A DNA stretch of 64,000 nucleotides from Streptomyces sp. NBC_00536 (GCF_036346295.1 NZ_CP107819.1:4898001-4962000); one strand, 5' to 3'. Numbered from the stretch's first letter, positions 28,394 to 38,182 are shown. Notes: generated by a model not told the origin, from the letters alone. Numbers and translations are program-made.

Positions 28394-31300
28394 ATGGAGG
28401 AGTACGCGGGCCGGATCCTGGCCGAGCGGTACCGCCTGCCGCTGCCGCCGCAGGGCGCGCCGGACGAGTACGAACTCGTCGAGACGCGGGCCTTCGACAC
28501 GCGCAGCGGGCAGGAAGTGCTGGTCCGGCAGGTGCCGTTACCGGAGATCGTCGACGCGGAGATGCTCGACGGGCACCGGGCGCCCGCGGCCGGGCGGCGG
28601 CCGGTGTCCGAACTCCCGGCCGTACGGCGCGCGATCGCCGCGGCGCAGGCGGCGGCCAGGGTGCCGGACCATCCGCGCCTCGACCAGGTCTTCGACGTCT
28701 TCGCCGAGGGAAATTCGCTGTGGATCGTCAGCGAGTTGGTGCCGGCCAGGTCGCTGGCCGCGCTGATCGCGGACGAGCCGCTGAGCCCGTACCGTGCGGC
28801 GGAGGTGGCTGCGGACGTACTGACGGCGTTGCGGGTGCTGCACGCGCACGGCTGGACGCACCGGAACATCACCGTCCGGACGGTGCTCGTCTGCGACGAC
28901 GGGCGTGTCGTGCTGACCGGCCTGGCGGCCGGGGCGGCGGAGGAAGCCCTGTGCGGGTACGACCCGGTGCCGGTGGCCGAGGCCGACCCGCCGGGGGATC
29001 CGCGCCTCGGCGAGGGCGCGCGCCAGGACGCGGCGTGGGCGCGGGGCGTACCCGTGGCTCTGCCGGGGCCGCCGCCGGCGCCCACCGCGGGGCGGCCGGT
29101 GCCGGGTGAACATCCGTACGGAACCTCGGAGTTCGGCAGCCCCGACCTCGGCAACCCGAGCTTCGGCGACCGGGGCCGCGCCCCCTTCGGCGCACCCGAA
29201 CCCCCGGCCGAGGCCGAACCGGGCGGCTACGCCGGGTCGGCCGACCCCGCCCAGCTTGGCTACGACGCCCACGACGCCCACGACGATTCCAACGGTTACG
29301 ACGGTTACGACGGTTACGACGACCGAGGTCCAGGCGGGCCCGGCCTCGGCCGGTTCGCGTCGGAGGACCCGGAGTCCGCGCCGGAGGCGCATGGGTATGG
29401 GCATGGGCCTGGCCGTGGCCGGTCGGAGCCCGCGCCGGAGCGGGGTGCCGGTGCTGGCGGCCGTGTGTCGCCGGGCGGCCCCGGCCCCGGCCTCGGCCGG
29501 TTCGCGTCGGAGGAGCCGGAGTCCGGGCCCGGGCCCGAGCCGGAGGGGGACATCGCCGGTGGCGAACCGCCGCCGTACGCCCCGCTCGTGGCGCCCGGGT
29601 ACGACACGGCGCCCCTGTCGGGCCCCGGGCCGGGACCGCGGGGCGGGCCGACGTACGCCGATCACATCACCCCCGAGCCGACGGCCGGGCGCCCCGACCC
29701 CAAGGCCGCCGCGCGCGCCGGGGCCATCGCGGCCTACCGGGCCGGGGCGCAGGCCGCGGCCCGCCTGACCGAGGAGCGGCGGGCCGGGGCGGCTCCGGCC
29801 GAGGAGAACCGGCCCGCGGGGTCCAACCTGCCGCAGGGGTACTCGTACCCGTACGGCGGCCCCGGTGCCGCCGCCTGGCACGGCGCCACCCCCCGGCGCA
29901 CCACACCCCCGGCCCTCCCCCCGGCCGAGACCGGCCCCCCGGACCCGACCCCGCCCCCCGCGGCAGCCGCCCCCGGTCCCTCCGACCGGAACGCCGAGCC
30001 GCCGCCCCCGGCCCGGGAGTGGTCCTCCACTCCGCAGCCCGGCACCGCCTCGTCGGCAGACGGTCACGGCGCCCCCGGCCGGGGCGCCGAGGCGTTGCCC
30101 TCTGCCCAGGGGTGGGCCCCTGCCCAGGAGCTGGACCCCGGCACCGCTTCGGCGGGAGCCGGGCCCGGTGTCCCCGGCCCGGGTACCGAAGCGTTGCCCC
30201 CCGCCCAGGGGTGGGCCCCTGCCCAGGAGCCGGACCCCGGGACCGCCTCGGCGGCGGACGGTCCCGGTGCCTCCGGCCCGGGTACCGAGGCGCCGCCCCC
30301 GGCCCAGGGGTGGGCCCCTGCCCGGGAGCTTGGCCCTGGGACCGCTTCGGCGGGAGCCGGTCCCGGTGCCTCCGGCCCGGGTGCCGAGGCGTCGGCCCCG
30401 TCCGCGTACCCGGGTGCCGATCCGGCCGTGCCCGGAGGCCCGGCGTGGGTCCCGCAGCCGGGTGCCGAGCCGTCCCCGGACCAGCGTCGGGACTCCGGCG
30501 CGGGGTCCGATGCGGACGGGCTCCCGGCCGGGGGTTCCGGAGCGGCCTCGTCCCCCGACCGGGCCTGGGCCCGTGGCACGGGTGCGGAGGGGGTCTGGGC
30601 CTCCGGCCCGGAGCGGCATCCTGCGGCGCCGTCGGACCCCGACCGGTCCTGGGGCGTTGGCGCGGGTTCCGGGCCGTCCCCGGCCCCGGAGGCTGAACAG
30701 GGCTGGGCCCCCGGTGCGGAGGCGCCCCTTGGCGCGGCAGCGGAGCTGACCGGTGGGTCCGAAGGGGCCGCCCCGGCCCCGGAGGCTGAACAGGACTGGA
30801 CCCCCGGCGCGGGGTCCGCGGACCAGGCCTGGGTCCCCGGCCAGGGCGCGGAAGCGAACCCGTCCCACGGCCAGGGCTGGGCCACCGGAACGGAGTTCCA
30901 CCCCCAGGCGGACTCGGAGCGGGGCTGGACCCCGCTCCCCGCACAGTCGCGCGGCGACGGCCCGCACACCGACGCGGGCCGGTCCCCCCGGGCCCAGCCC
31001 CCCGGCCCGGAGCGAGCGCACAGCCTTGGGCCCGGCCACGACCTGGCCCCCGACCCGGCCCAAGGGCTGGGCCTCGGGCCGACGTCCGGCCAAGCGCACG
31101 GGCTGGGCCAGGCGCAAGCGCCGCACCACGGGCAGATCGCTGCCCAGACCCAAGGCGTGCCCGACCATGGCCCCGGTCCTGCCCAGGCCTACGCCCAGCC
31201 CCCCGGCCCGGAGCGAGCGCACAGCCTTGGGCCCGGCCACGACCTGGCCCCCGCCCCCGGCCAAGGCCCTGGCCAAGGGCACGCCCCCGCCCCCGGCCCC

Positions 31301-32704
31301 CACCAGGCGGCCCCTGCCCCCGGCCAAGGCCAAGGCCAAGGCCAAGCCCACCCCCCCGCCCTGCCCGGGCGGTTGGTGTTGCCGCAGGGGTTTCAGGAGG
31401 CTGAGGTGCCCGCGCCGCGGGGTGGGGCGGGAGGGGCCGGGGCCGGGGTCGGGGGGTGGGCCGCCGGGCCCGTCACCGCGCTCGACGCCGAGCGGGCACG
31501 GCTGACGCGGATGGCCGTCGTCGGGGCCGTCACGGAGCGCTGGGCGCCCGAACAGGCCGGGCCCGTCCACGACAACTGGCAGCTGGCCGCGCCCATCGGT
31601 CCCGCCACCGACCTGTGGGCCCTCGGCGCGCTGCTCTACCGGGCCGTCCAGGGGCACGCCCCCTACCCCGAGGACAGCGTCGCGGAACTCGTCGAGATGG
31701 TCTGCGCCGAGCCGCCCGCCTTCGCGGAGGAGTGCGGTCCGCTGCGGCCGATCGTGGAGTCGCTGCTGCGCCAGGACCCGACCGAGCGCCCCGACTTCGA
31801 GGAGCTGCGCGGCTGGCTGCGTTCGCTCGTACGGTCGGCCCCCGAGCCGGACGGCGGCATCGGCATCGGCGGTTTCGCCTTCCCGCTGCCCGAAGCCGAC
31901 CCGGCCCGGCTGCCGGTCGTACGCCGCAAGGGCGACCTCTCGCACGGCCGTCACCGCGGCACCGGCACCCAGCACACCACGTCCCGCCCCCGCGGCGGCC
32001 GTTCGCTGGGCCGGACCCTGCTGCTGCTCGTGCTGGTGGCGCTGGCGGGCGGGGTCGCGTACGCCATGTTCTTCCTGCCCAAGGCGACGACCGGGGACGG
32101 GGACACGGGTGGCGCCCGGGCCCAGGGAGGACCCGGGCCCACCGCGACCGCCACGCCCGGAGGGGCCGGCGGCGTCAACACGCCCACCGGGACGCCCCAG
32201 TCGAAGCCCGCCGCACAGAGCGGCAGCCCGTCCGCACCACCGGCGGCCGACGCCCCCGCCGGGTACACGGCCGAGCAGGACCCCGAGGGCTTCCGGGTCT
32301 TCGTACCGGGCGGTTGGGAGCGCCACGGCGTCAACGACATGGGTCAGGTCCGCTACACCAACGGGGACTTCGTGCTCATCCTGACCCCGGGCCGCGACGC
32401 CGTGGACGGCAATCCGGACCCGCTCAGCTACCAGCGCGACAAGGAGCGCGAGCTGGAGCCCTTCCGCACCTCGACCTGGGCGACCTCGACCGGGGTGAAG
32501 CAGACCAAGGTCGGCCAGCAGCTCAGCGCGGAGGGCCAGTACACCTGGACCGACGGGGGCGGCCGTTCCGTCTACGTCCGCAACCGCGTCGTCGCCCTCG
32601 GCGGCCGCTACCACGTGGTGATGGTCATCGGTCCGCAGGACGCCCAGGACAAGGTGACCGAGGTCTTCGAGAAGGCCACGGGGAGTTACCGGCCGGGCTC
32701 CTGA
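28394..32704 (+). CDS. Giant membrane pseudokinase with a disordered insert
   Basis: A 1436-residue protein. Residues 1-185 are a kinase N-lobe and catalytic-loop region with every key residue changed: no Gly loop, Arg45 for the VAIK Lys, HRN (Asn158) for HRD, and TGL (175-177) for DFG. A Pro/Gly/Ala/Gln-rich insert (about 190-1030) follows, with 33-residue repeats. Then the kinase C-lobe resumes (ERWAPEQ, DLWALGALLYRAVQG, RPDFEELRGWL). One membrane segment (about 1206-1226) and an extracellular domain (about 1275-1436) end the protein, similar to those of the two flanking kinases. Codon 49 is TTA, so translation should need the bldA tRNA. ATG with GGGGAGG upstream. Confidence 0.88.
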   Translation: MEEYAGRILAERYRLPLPPQGAPDEYELVETRAFDTRSGQEVLVRQVPLPEIVDAEMLDGHRAPAAGRRPVSELPAVRRAIAAAQAAARVPDHPRLDQVFDVFAEGNSLWIVSELVPARSLAALIADEPLSPYRAAEVAADVLTALRVLHAHGWTHRNITVRTVLVCDDGRVVLTGLAAGAAEEALCGYDPVPVAEADPPGDPRLGEGARQDAAWARGVPVALPGPPPAPTAGRPVPGEHPYGTSEFGSPDLGNPSFGDRGRAPFGAPEPPAEAEPGGYAGSADPAQLGYDAHDAHDDSNGYDGYDGYDDRGPGGPGLGRFASEDPESAPEAHGYGHGPGRGRSEPAPERGAGAGGRVSPGGPGPGLGRFASEEPESGPGPEPEGDIAGGEPPPYAPLVAPGYDTAPLSGPGPGPRGGPTYADHITPEPTAGRPDPKAAARAGAIAAYRAGAQAAARLTEERRAGAAPAEENRPAGSNLPQGYSYPYGGPGAAAWHGATPRRTTPPALPPAETGPPDPTPPPAAAAPGPSDRNAEPPPPAREWSSTPQPGTASSADGHGAPGRGAEALPSAQGWAPAQELDPGTASAGAGPGVPGPGTEALPPAQGWAPAQEPDPGTASAADGPGASGPGTEAPPPAQGWAPARELGPGTASAGAGPGASGPGAEASAPSAYPGADPAVPGGPAWVPQPGAEPSPDQRRDSGAGSDADGLPAGGSGAASSPDRAWARGTGAEGVWASGPERHPAAPSDPDRSWGVGAGSGPSPAPEAEQGWAPGAEAPLGAAAELTGGSEGAAPAPEAEQDWTPGAGSADQAWVPGQGAEANPSHGQGWATGTEFHPQADSERGWTPLPAQSRGDGPHTDAGRSPRAQPPGPERAHSLGPGHDLAPDPAQGLGLGPTSGQAHGLGQAQAPHHGQIAAQTQGVPDHGPGPAQAYAQPPGPERAHSLGPGHDLAPAPGQGPGQGHAPAPGPHQAAPAPGQGQGQGQAHPPALPGRLVLPQGFQEAEVPAPRGGAGGAGAGVGGWAAGPVTALDAERARLTRMAVVGAVTERWAPEQAGPVHDNWQLAAPIGPATDLWALGALLYRAVQGHAPYPEDSVAELVEMVCAEPPAFAEECGPLRPIVESLLRQDPTERPDFEELRGWLRSLVRSAPEPDGGIGIGGFAFPLPEADPARLPVVRRKGDLSHGRHRGTGTQHTTSRPRGGRSLGRTLLLLVLVALAGGVAYAMFFLPKATTGDGDTGGARAQGGPGPTATATPGGAGGVNTPTGTPQSKPAAQSGSPSAPPAADAPAGYTAEQDPEGFRVFVPGGWERHGVNDMGQVRYTNGDFVLILTPGRDAVDGNPDPLSYQRDKERELEPFRTSTWATSTGVKQTKVGQQLSAEGQYTWTDGGGRSVYVRNRVVALGGRYHVVMVIGPQDAQDKVTEVFEKATGSYRPGS
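30050..30395. repeat. 99-bp coding tandem repeats in the pseudokinase gene
   Basis: About three and a half copies of a 99-bp (33-residue) unit; the segment GCCCAGGGGTGGGCCCC starts at 30104, 30203 and 30302. The units encode Gly/Ala/Pro-rich sequence with the core AQGWAPA. Being a multiple of three, copy-number changes keep the frame. Confidence 0.85.
30992..31253. repeat. 61-bp direct repeat pair in the pseudokinase gene
   Basis: 30992-31052 and 31193-31253 are identical over 61 bp, 201 bp apart, and encode the same Pro/Gly/His-rich segment (GPERAHSLGPGHDLAP). Recombination between the copies would delete 67 codons in frame. Confidence 0.88.
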
Positions 32705-32828
32705 GGGCCTGCTGACCGATCATCAGTACGGCGATTGCGTCACAGTGCTGTCTCACGGGCCCCGCGCGGTTCCGGCATCGCCCGCGCGCTCCGTAATCTG
32801 GCCCGAAGGCAGAGAGCGGCGGGGTTGA

Positions 32829-34520
32829 GTGGAACACAGGACAGGCGCGGGCGCGGTACTCGCGGGCCGGTACCGGCTCGGCGAGCCGATCGGCAGCGGC
32901 GGCATGGGCAAGGTGTGGCGCGCGCACGACGAACTGCTCAGCAGGACGGTCGCCGTCAAGGAACTGACGGCGGGTCTGTACGTCGCCGAGGCCGACCGGG
33001 CCGTCCTGCACGCCCGGACCAAGAAGGAGGCCCGGGCCGCGGCCCGGATCGCGCACCCCGCGGTCGTCACCGTCCACGACGTGTTCGAGCACGACGACCG
33101 GCCGTGGATCGTCATGGAGTACATCGACGGGCCCTCCCTCGCCGAGGCGGCGAAGGCGGCCGGGCGGATCGAGCCCCGCGAGGCGGCCCGGATCGGGCTG
33201 CACGTGCTGGGCGCGCTGCGCGCCGCGCACGCGGTCGGCGTGCTGCACCGGGACGTCAAGCCGGGCAACGTCCTGCTGGCCAAGGACGGCCGGGTGCTGC
33301 TCACGGACTTCGGGATCGCGGCGATCGAGGGGGACTCCTCGATCACCCGGACCGGTGAACTCGTCGGATCCATCGACTACCTCGCCCCCGAGCGGGTCAC
33401 GGGCGGGGCGCCGGACCCGGCCTCCGACCTGTGGTCGCTGGGCGCCACCCTCTACACGGCGGTGGAGGCGCGCTCGCCCTTCCGCCGCACCTCGCCGATC
33501 TCCAGCCTGCAGGCCGTGGTCAACGACGAACCGCCCGCCCTGCGGCAGGCGGGCGCGCTGGGCGCGGTCATCACGGCCCTGCTGCGCAAGGACCCGGCGC
33601 AGCGGCCGTCGGCGGCCGAGGCCGAGCGGATGCTGGTCGAGGCGATGGAGGGGCGCGAGCCGAAGTCGGCGCACGCGTACGTGCCCACGCGCACCCTGAC
33701 GCCGGAGGAGCGGGCCACCCCCGTGCCCGCCGCCCTCCCGCCTGCCCCCGAGCCGGAGCCCGAGGCGCCCGCGCCCGCCGCCGCGCCCGCGGAGTTCCGT
33801 ACGGAGCCCCCCACCACGCCCGCCCCGCACCCGGCGCACCCGTCGCACCCGGCACACCCGGTCCCGAACGCGCACCCGTCGGCACACCCCGCGGCGGGCC
33901 GCTCCACCGGCGGCCGGATCCGGCGCGCGGCGGTGGTGGCCGTGGTGGCCGCCCTGCTGGGCGGGGCCGGAGCCTTCGGGATCCTCAGGTACACGGAGTT
34001 GCTCGACGGCGCGGACGGCAAGGGCGGCGGCTCGGGCCACAGCGCCCCGGCCGAGGACCCCGTCCCGGACGGGTGGGAGCGGGTGGAGGACCCGACCGGC
34101 TTCACGCTGATCGTGCCCAACGGCTGGACGCGCCAGATGAACGGCGACCAGATCGACTACACCCCGGACAACGGCAAGCACTTCATCCGGATCGCCTCCG
34201 ACACCACCCCGGACTACGACAACCCGTACATGCACCTGCTCGATCTGGAGAAGCAGGTGCGCCAGCGGACGGACTACAAGCGGCAGCTGCTGAACCAGAA
34301 CACCTTCCGGGACAGCACGCGCGCGGCCCTGTGGGACTTCACGTGGACCGAGAAGGGCACGCACGCCGGGCCGCGCCGGGCCATCGAGCAGATGTACATC
34401 GCCCCGAACGGGACCGAGTACGCCGTCTACATGTCGGGGCCGGTCGAGGGCTGGGCCACGCTGCGGCAGCAGTTCGACACCGTGCTCAGCGGCTGGGAGC
34501 CGCCCGCCGGGACGGGCTGA
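32829..34520 (+). CDS. Membrane Ser/Thr protein kinase, third of cluster
   Basis: A 563-residue receptor-like kinase. Kinase domain about 14-275 with GSGGMGKVW, Lys44 in VAVKE, HRD (Asp142), DFG (Asp160) and APERV, all intact. A Pro/Ala/His-rich juxtamembrane stretch (about 290-360) leads to one membrane segment (about 366-388). The extracellular domain (about 405-563) starts GWERVEDPTGFTLIVPNGW and resembles the domains of the two upstream kinases. GTG start 124 bp after the pseudokinase stop, same strand, so the three probably form one signalling unit in which the pseudokinase may serve as a scaffold. Confidence 0.92.
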   Translation: MEHRTGAGAVLAGRYRLGEPIGSGGMGKVWRAHDELLSRTVAVKELTAGLYVAEADRAVLHARTKKEARAAARIAHPAVVTVHDVFEHDDRPWIVMEYIDGPSLAEAAKAAGRIEPREAARIGLHVLGALRAAHAVGVLHRDVKPGNVLLAKDGRVLLTDFGIAAIEGDSSITRTGELVGSIDYLAPERVTGGAPDPASDLWSLGATLYTAVEARSPFRRTSPISSLQAVVNDEPPALRQAGALGAVITALLRKDPAQRPSAAEAERMLVEAMEGREPKSAHAYVPTRTLTPEERATPVPAALPPAPEPEPEAPAPAAAPAEFRTEPPTTPAPHPAHPSHPAHPVPNAHPSAHPAAGRSTGGRIRRAAVVAVVAALLGGAGAFGILRYTELLDGADGKGGGSGHSAPAEDPVPDGWERVEDPTGFTLIVPNGWTRQMNGDQIDYTPDNGKHFIRIASDTTPDYDNPYMHLLDLEKQVRQRTDYKRQLLNQNTFRDSTRAALWDFTWTEKGTHAGPRRAIEQMYIAPNGTEYAVYMSGPVEGWATLRQQFDTVLSGWEPPAGTG

Positions 34521-34656
34521 GCCGACGGCGGGACCGCTCGCCGGTACGGGCTGATCGCGCTATTCGGAGGGATCCTGCCAGCGATCACTGGCGGAAATGC
34601 AAAATCCGGTTACCCACGGGTACCCAAAGCCCTCCCGGCGCAATACGCTCACCGCC

Positions 34657-36285
34657 ATGACGGACTCGCAGGCCCCCGCCCCCCTCCGCGCCGCCCCGGC
34701 CCCCACCAACCCGGTGGCCCCCGCCCCGGCAGGCGCCCGGACCGCCACCGACGTCGTGACCCCGGACCTGGTGGCCCGGCTCACCCGCGGGGTGCTCGGC
34801 TCCGGCCGCACCGCCAACCACACCCCCTTCACCGGGGCGAAGCTGGCGGACCTGCCCGAGGCCACGCCCGAGGACGTCGCCGAGGCCTTCGACCGGGCCC
34901 GCGCCGCCCAGGCGGCCTGGGCCGCGGTCCCCGTACGCCGTCGCGCCGCAGTGCTGCTGCGCTTCCACGATCTGGTCCTGGACCGGCAGGCCGAGGTCCT
35001 CGACCTCATCCAGCTGGAGACCGGCAAGGCCCGGCTGCACGCGCACGAGGAGGTGCAGGCCGTCGCCATCGCGGCCCGCCACTACGGCCGCCAGGCCCCC
35101 TCCTACCTGCGCCCCAAGAGCCACACCGGCGCCGTCCCGGTCCTCACCAAGGTTGTCGAGCTGCGCCAGCCGCGCGGGGTCGTCGGCCAGATCGCCCCCT
35201 GGAACTACCCCCTCGAACTCTCCGTCGGCGACGCGCTGCCCGCCTTCGTCTCCGGCAACGCCGTCGTGATGAAGCCCGACACCGAGACCGCGCTGACCGC
35301 CCTGTGGGCCCGCGACCTGCTCATCGAGGCGGGACTGCCCGCCGAGGTCTTCCAGATCGTGCTCGGCGAGGGCCCCGTCGTCGGCCCCGAGGTGGTCCGC
35401 CACGCCGACTACGTCTCCTTCACCGGCTCCACCCGTACCGGCCGCGAGGTCGCCCAGGGCGCCGCCGCCCGCCTGGTCGGGGTCTCCCTCGAACTCGGCG
35501 GCAAGAACGCCATGCTGGTCCTGCACGACGCCGACGTGGAGAAGGCCGCCGCGGGCGCCGTCCGCGCCTGCTTCTCCTCCGCGGGCCAGCTGTGCATCTC
35601 CATCGAGCGGCTCTACGTCCACGAGTCGGTCGCGGACGCCTTCGTCGAGCGGTTCGCCGCCCGCACCCGGGCCATGCGGCTCGGCAACTGCCTCGCCTAC
35701 GGCGCGGACATGGGCTCGCTGGTCGGCGAACGCCAGCTGGAGACCGTACAGCGGCACGTCGACGAGGCCGTCGCCAAGGGCGCGACCCTCGTCGCGGGCG
35801 GCGCCGCCCGCCCCGACATCGGCCCGCTCTTCTACGAGCCCACCATCCTCGACGGCGTCGAGGCGCCGATGGCGGTGTGCGCCGAGGAGACCTTCGGCCC
35901 GGTCGTCTCCATCTACCGGTTCAGCGACGAGGACACGGCCATCGCCCAGGCGAACGCCACCTCCTACGGGCTCAACGCCAGCGTCTGGACCAAGGACGCC
36001 CGCCGCGGCCTGTCGGTCGCCGCCCGGCTGCGCACCGGCACCGTCAACATCAACGAGGGCTACGCGCCCGCCTACGGCAGCGCGCAGGCCCCCATGGGCG
36101 GCATGAAGGACTCGGGCCTCGGCCGCCGGCACGGCTCCGAGGGCATCCTCAAATACACCGAGGCCCAGACCGTCGCCCACCAGCGGCTGCTCCCCATGGC
36201 GCCCTCGCTGGGCATGGACGACGAGAAGTACGCGGCGTTCATGAGCCGCAGCCTCAAGGTCATGAAGGCCCTCCGACTGCGCTAG
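34657..36285 (+). CDS. gabD2: Succinate-semialdehyde dehydrogenase (NADP+-type)
   Basis: A 542-residue aldehyde dehydrogenase, best matched to the GabD2 group that oxidises succinate semialdehyde to succinate in the GABA shunt. Key features: APWNYPLELS, the cofactor loop FTGSTRTGR, the general base Glu in LELGGKNAM and the nucleophile Cys in SAGQLCIS. An N-terminal Pro/Ala-rich extension of about 35 residues is unusual but common in Streptomyces homologues. ATG at 34657. The downstream GMC gene begins about 10 bp after its stop, so the two form an operon. Other aldehyde substrates are possible. Confidence 0.88.
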   Translation: MTDSQAPAPLRAAPAPTNPVAPAPAGARTATDVVTPDLVARLTRGVLGSGRTANHTPFTGAKLADLPEATPEDVAEAFDRARAAQAAWAAVPVRRRAAVLLRFHDLVLDRQAEVLDLIQLETGKARLHAHEEVQAVAIAARHYGRQAPSYLRPKSHTGAVPVLTKVVELRQPRGVVGQIAPWNYPLELSVGDALPAFVSGNAVVMKPDTETALTALWARDLLIEAGLPAEVFQIVLGEGPVVGPEVVRHADYVSFTGSTRTGREVAQGAAARLVGVSLELGGKNAMLVLHDADVEKAAAGAVRACFSSAGQLCISIERLYVHESVADAFVERFAARTRAMRLGNCLAYGADMGSLVGERQLETVQRHVDEAVAKGATLVAGGAARPDIGPLFYEPTILDGVEAPMAVCAEETFGPVVSIYRFSDEDTAIAQANATSYGLNASVWTKDARRGLSVAARLRTGTVNINEGYAPAYGSAQAPMGGMKDSGLGRRHGSEGILKYTEAQTVAHQRLLPMAPSLGMDDEKYAAFMSRSLKVMKALRLR

Positions 36286-36295
36286 GAGCGTGGCA

Positions 36296-38116
36296 GTGCC
36301 GCACAGCAGTGACTTCGACCACCAGAGCAGTGACTACGACTACGACGTGATCGTCATCGGTTCGGGCTTCGGAGGGTCGGTCTCGGCGCTGCGGCTCACG
36401 GAGAAGGGGTACCGGGTCGGCGTCCTGGAGGCGGGGCGCCGCTTCACCCGCGAGAGCCTGCCCAGGAACAGCTGGGACCTGCGCAACTACCTGTGGGCAC
36501 CGGCGCTCGGGCTGTACGGGATCCAGCGCATCCACTTGCTCGGCAACGTGATGGTGCTCGCGGGCGCCGGCGTGGGCGGCGGCTCGCTCAACTACGCCAA
36601 CACGCTGTACGTGCCGCCCACGGCCTTCTTCGAGGACCGGCAGTGGGCGTCCATCACCGACTGGCAGGACGAACTGGCCCCGTACTACGACCAGGCCAAG
36701 CGGATGCTGGGGGTCCGGCTCAACCCGACGATGACCCCCTCCGACGTGCACCTCAAGGCGGCCGCCGCCAGGATGGGCGTCGCGGACTCCTTCCACATGG
36801 CCCCCGTCGGCGTCTTCTTCGGCGACGGCGCGGACGCCGGGGGACAGGCCGAAGGACAGACAGGGGTCCGGCCCGGCGAGGAGGTCGCCGACCCCTACTT
36901 CGGCGGCGCGGGCCCCTCCCGCAAGGCCTGCACCGAATGCGGCGAGTGCATGACCGGCTGCCGCCACGGCGCCAAGAACACCCTGAACGAGAACTACCTG
37001 CACCTCGCCGAGCGCGCGGGTGCCGTCATCCACCCGATGACCATGGTCACCGCCCTCGGTGAACACGCCGACGGCGGCTACCGGGTGCGCACCGTCCCCA
37101 CCGACGGCCGCCGCAAGGGCCGCGCCACGGTGCTGCGCGCCCGGTACGTCGTCGTCGCGGCCGGTACGTACGGCACCCAGACCCTGCTGCACACCATGAA
37201 GGACCGCGGCGAGCTGCCCCGCCTCTCCGACCGGCTCGGCGACCTGACCCGCACCAACTCCGAGGGCCTGGTCGGCGCGCAGACCGACGAGCGCCGCTAC
37301 CGCAAGCGCCACGGCGCGGGCGCGCGCGCCGACTTCACCCGCGGCGTGGCCATCACCTCCTCGGTGCACCCCAACGCCGACACCCACATCGAGCCGGTCC
37401 GCTACGGCAAGGGCTCCAACGCGATGGGGTTCATGACCATCCTCCAGGTGCCCTACGCCCCGCACCGGGTGCGCGCATGGTTCTCCCGCACCGCCCGGCA
37501 CCCGGTGCAGTTCGCGCGCTCGCTCTCCAACCGCCGCTGGTCGGAGCGGACCATCATCGGGCTGGTCATGCAGTCGCTGGACAACTCCCTGACGACGTAC
37601 CGCAAACCCGGCGGCCTCGGGAAGGGCCTGCTGACCGCCCGCCAGGGCCACGGCGCCCCCAACCCGGTCCAGATCGCGGAGGCCACGCAGGCCGCCACCC
37701 TGCTGGCCGAGGAGATCAACGGCTTCCCCGGCAGCAACATCGGCGAGCTGATGGGCACCCCGCTGACCGCGCACTTCCTGGGCGGCTGCCCCATCGGCGC
37801 CACTCCCGAGGAGGGCGTGGTGGACCCGTACCACCGGCTCCACGGGCACCCCGGCATCTCGGTGGTGGACGGCTCGGCCGTCTCCGCGAACCTCGGCGTC
37901 AACCCGTCGCTGACGATCACCGCCCAGGCCGAGCGGGCCATGGCGTACTGGCCCAACAAGGGCGAGGCCGACCCCCGTCCCGCCCAGGACGCGGCCTACG
38001 AGCGCCTCGGGGCCGTGGAACCCGCCCGTCCGGCGGTCCCCAAGGAAGCGTTCGCGGCGCTGCGCCTGCCCTTCCTGGCGGTCCCCCCGGTCCCGCCGAA
38101 GAGCCGGAACAGCTGA
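36296..38116 (+). CDS. GMC-family FAD oxidoreductase (cholesterol-oxidase-like)
   Basis: A flavoprotein of about 606 residues: N-terminal FAD site VIGSGFGGSVSALRL, a central insert with a cysteine cluster (CTECGECMTGCRHGAKN), and the C-terminal GMC signature with the active-site region (GCPIGATPEEGVVDPYHR, SVVDGSAVSANLGVNPSLTI). Cluster and signature resemble actinobacterial sterol or hydroxy-compound dehydrogenases. The GTG at 36296 is preferred over 36290 because AGGAG (36284-36288), overlapping the upstream stop, is correctly spaced only from 36296. The Cys cluster could bind Fe-S. Confidence 0.87.
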   Translation: MPHSSDFDHQSSDYDYDVIVIGSGFGGSVSALRLTEKGYRVGVLEAGRRFTRESLPRNSWDLRNYLWAPALGLYGIQRIHLLGNVMVLAGAGVGGGSLNYANTLYVPPTAFFEDRQWASITDWQDELAPYYDQAKRMLGVRLNPTMTPSDVHLKAAAARMGVADSFHMAPVGVFFGDGADAGGQAEGQTGVRPGEEVADPYFGGAGPSRKACTECGECMTGCRHGAKNTLNENYLHLAERAGAVIHPMTMVTALGEHADGGYRVRTVPTDGRRKGRATVLRARYVVVAAGTYGTQTLLHTMKDRGELPRLSDRLGDLTRTNSEGLVGAQTDERRYRKRHGAGARADFTRGVAITSSVHPNADTHIEPVRYGKGSNAMGFMTILQVPYAPHRVRAWFSRTARHPVQFARSLSNRRWSERTIIGLVMQSLDNSLTTYRKPGGLGKGLLTARQGHGAPNPVQIAEATQAATLLAEEINGFPGSNIGELMGTPLTAHFLGGCPIGATPEEGVVDPYHRLHGHPGISVVDGSAVSANLGVNPSLTITAQAERAMAYWPNKGEADPRPAQDAAYERLGAVEPARPAVPKEAFAALRLPFLAVPPVPPKSRNS

Positions 38117-38145
38117 GCGCGCGCGGGCACGACACGGGCACGACA

Positions 38146-38182
38146 ACGGGGTCTGCTCTCCCCCTCCGAGGGCAGACCCCGT
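38146..38182 (+). terminator. Hairpin terminator after the GMC gene
   Basis: ACGGGGTCTGC and GCAGACCCCGT pair over 11 bp with a 15-base loop, 30 bp after the stop codon. No T-run. Confidence 0.75.

Noticed and set aside
36290..36295. GTG at 36290 as start of the GMC gene
   Set aside because: It touches the AGGAG ribosome site; GTG at 36296 is correctly spaced.
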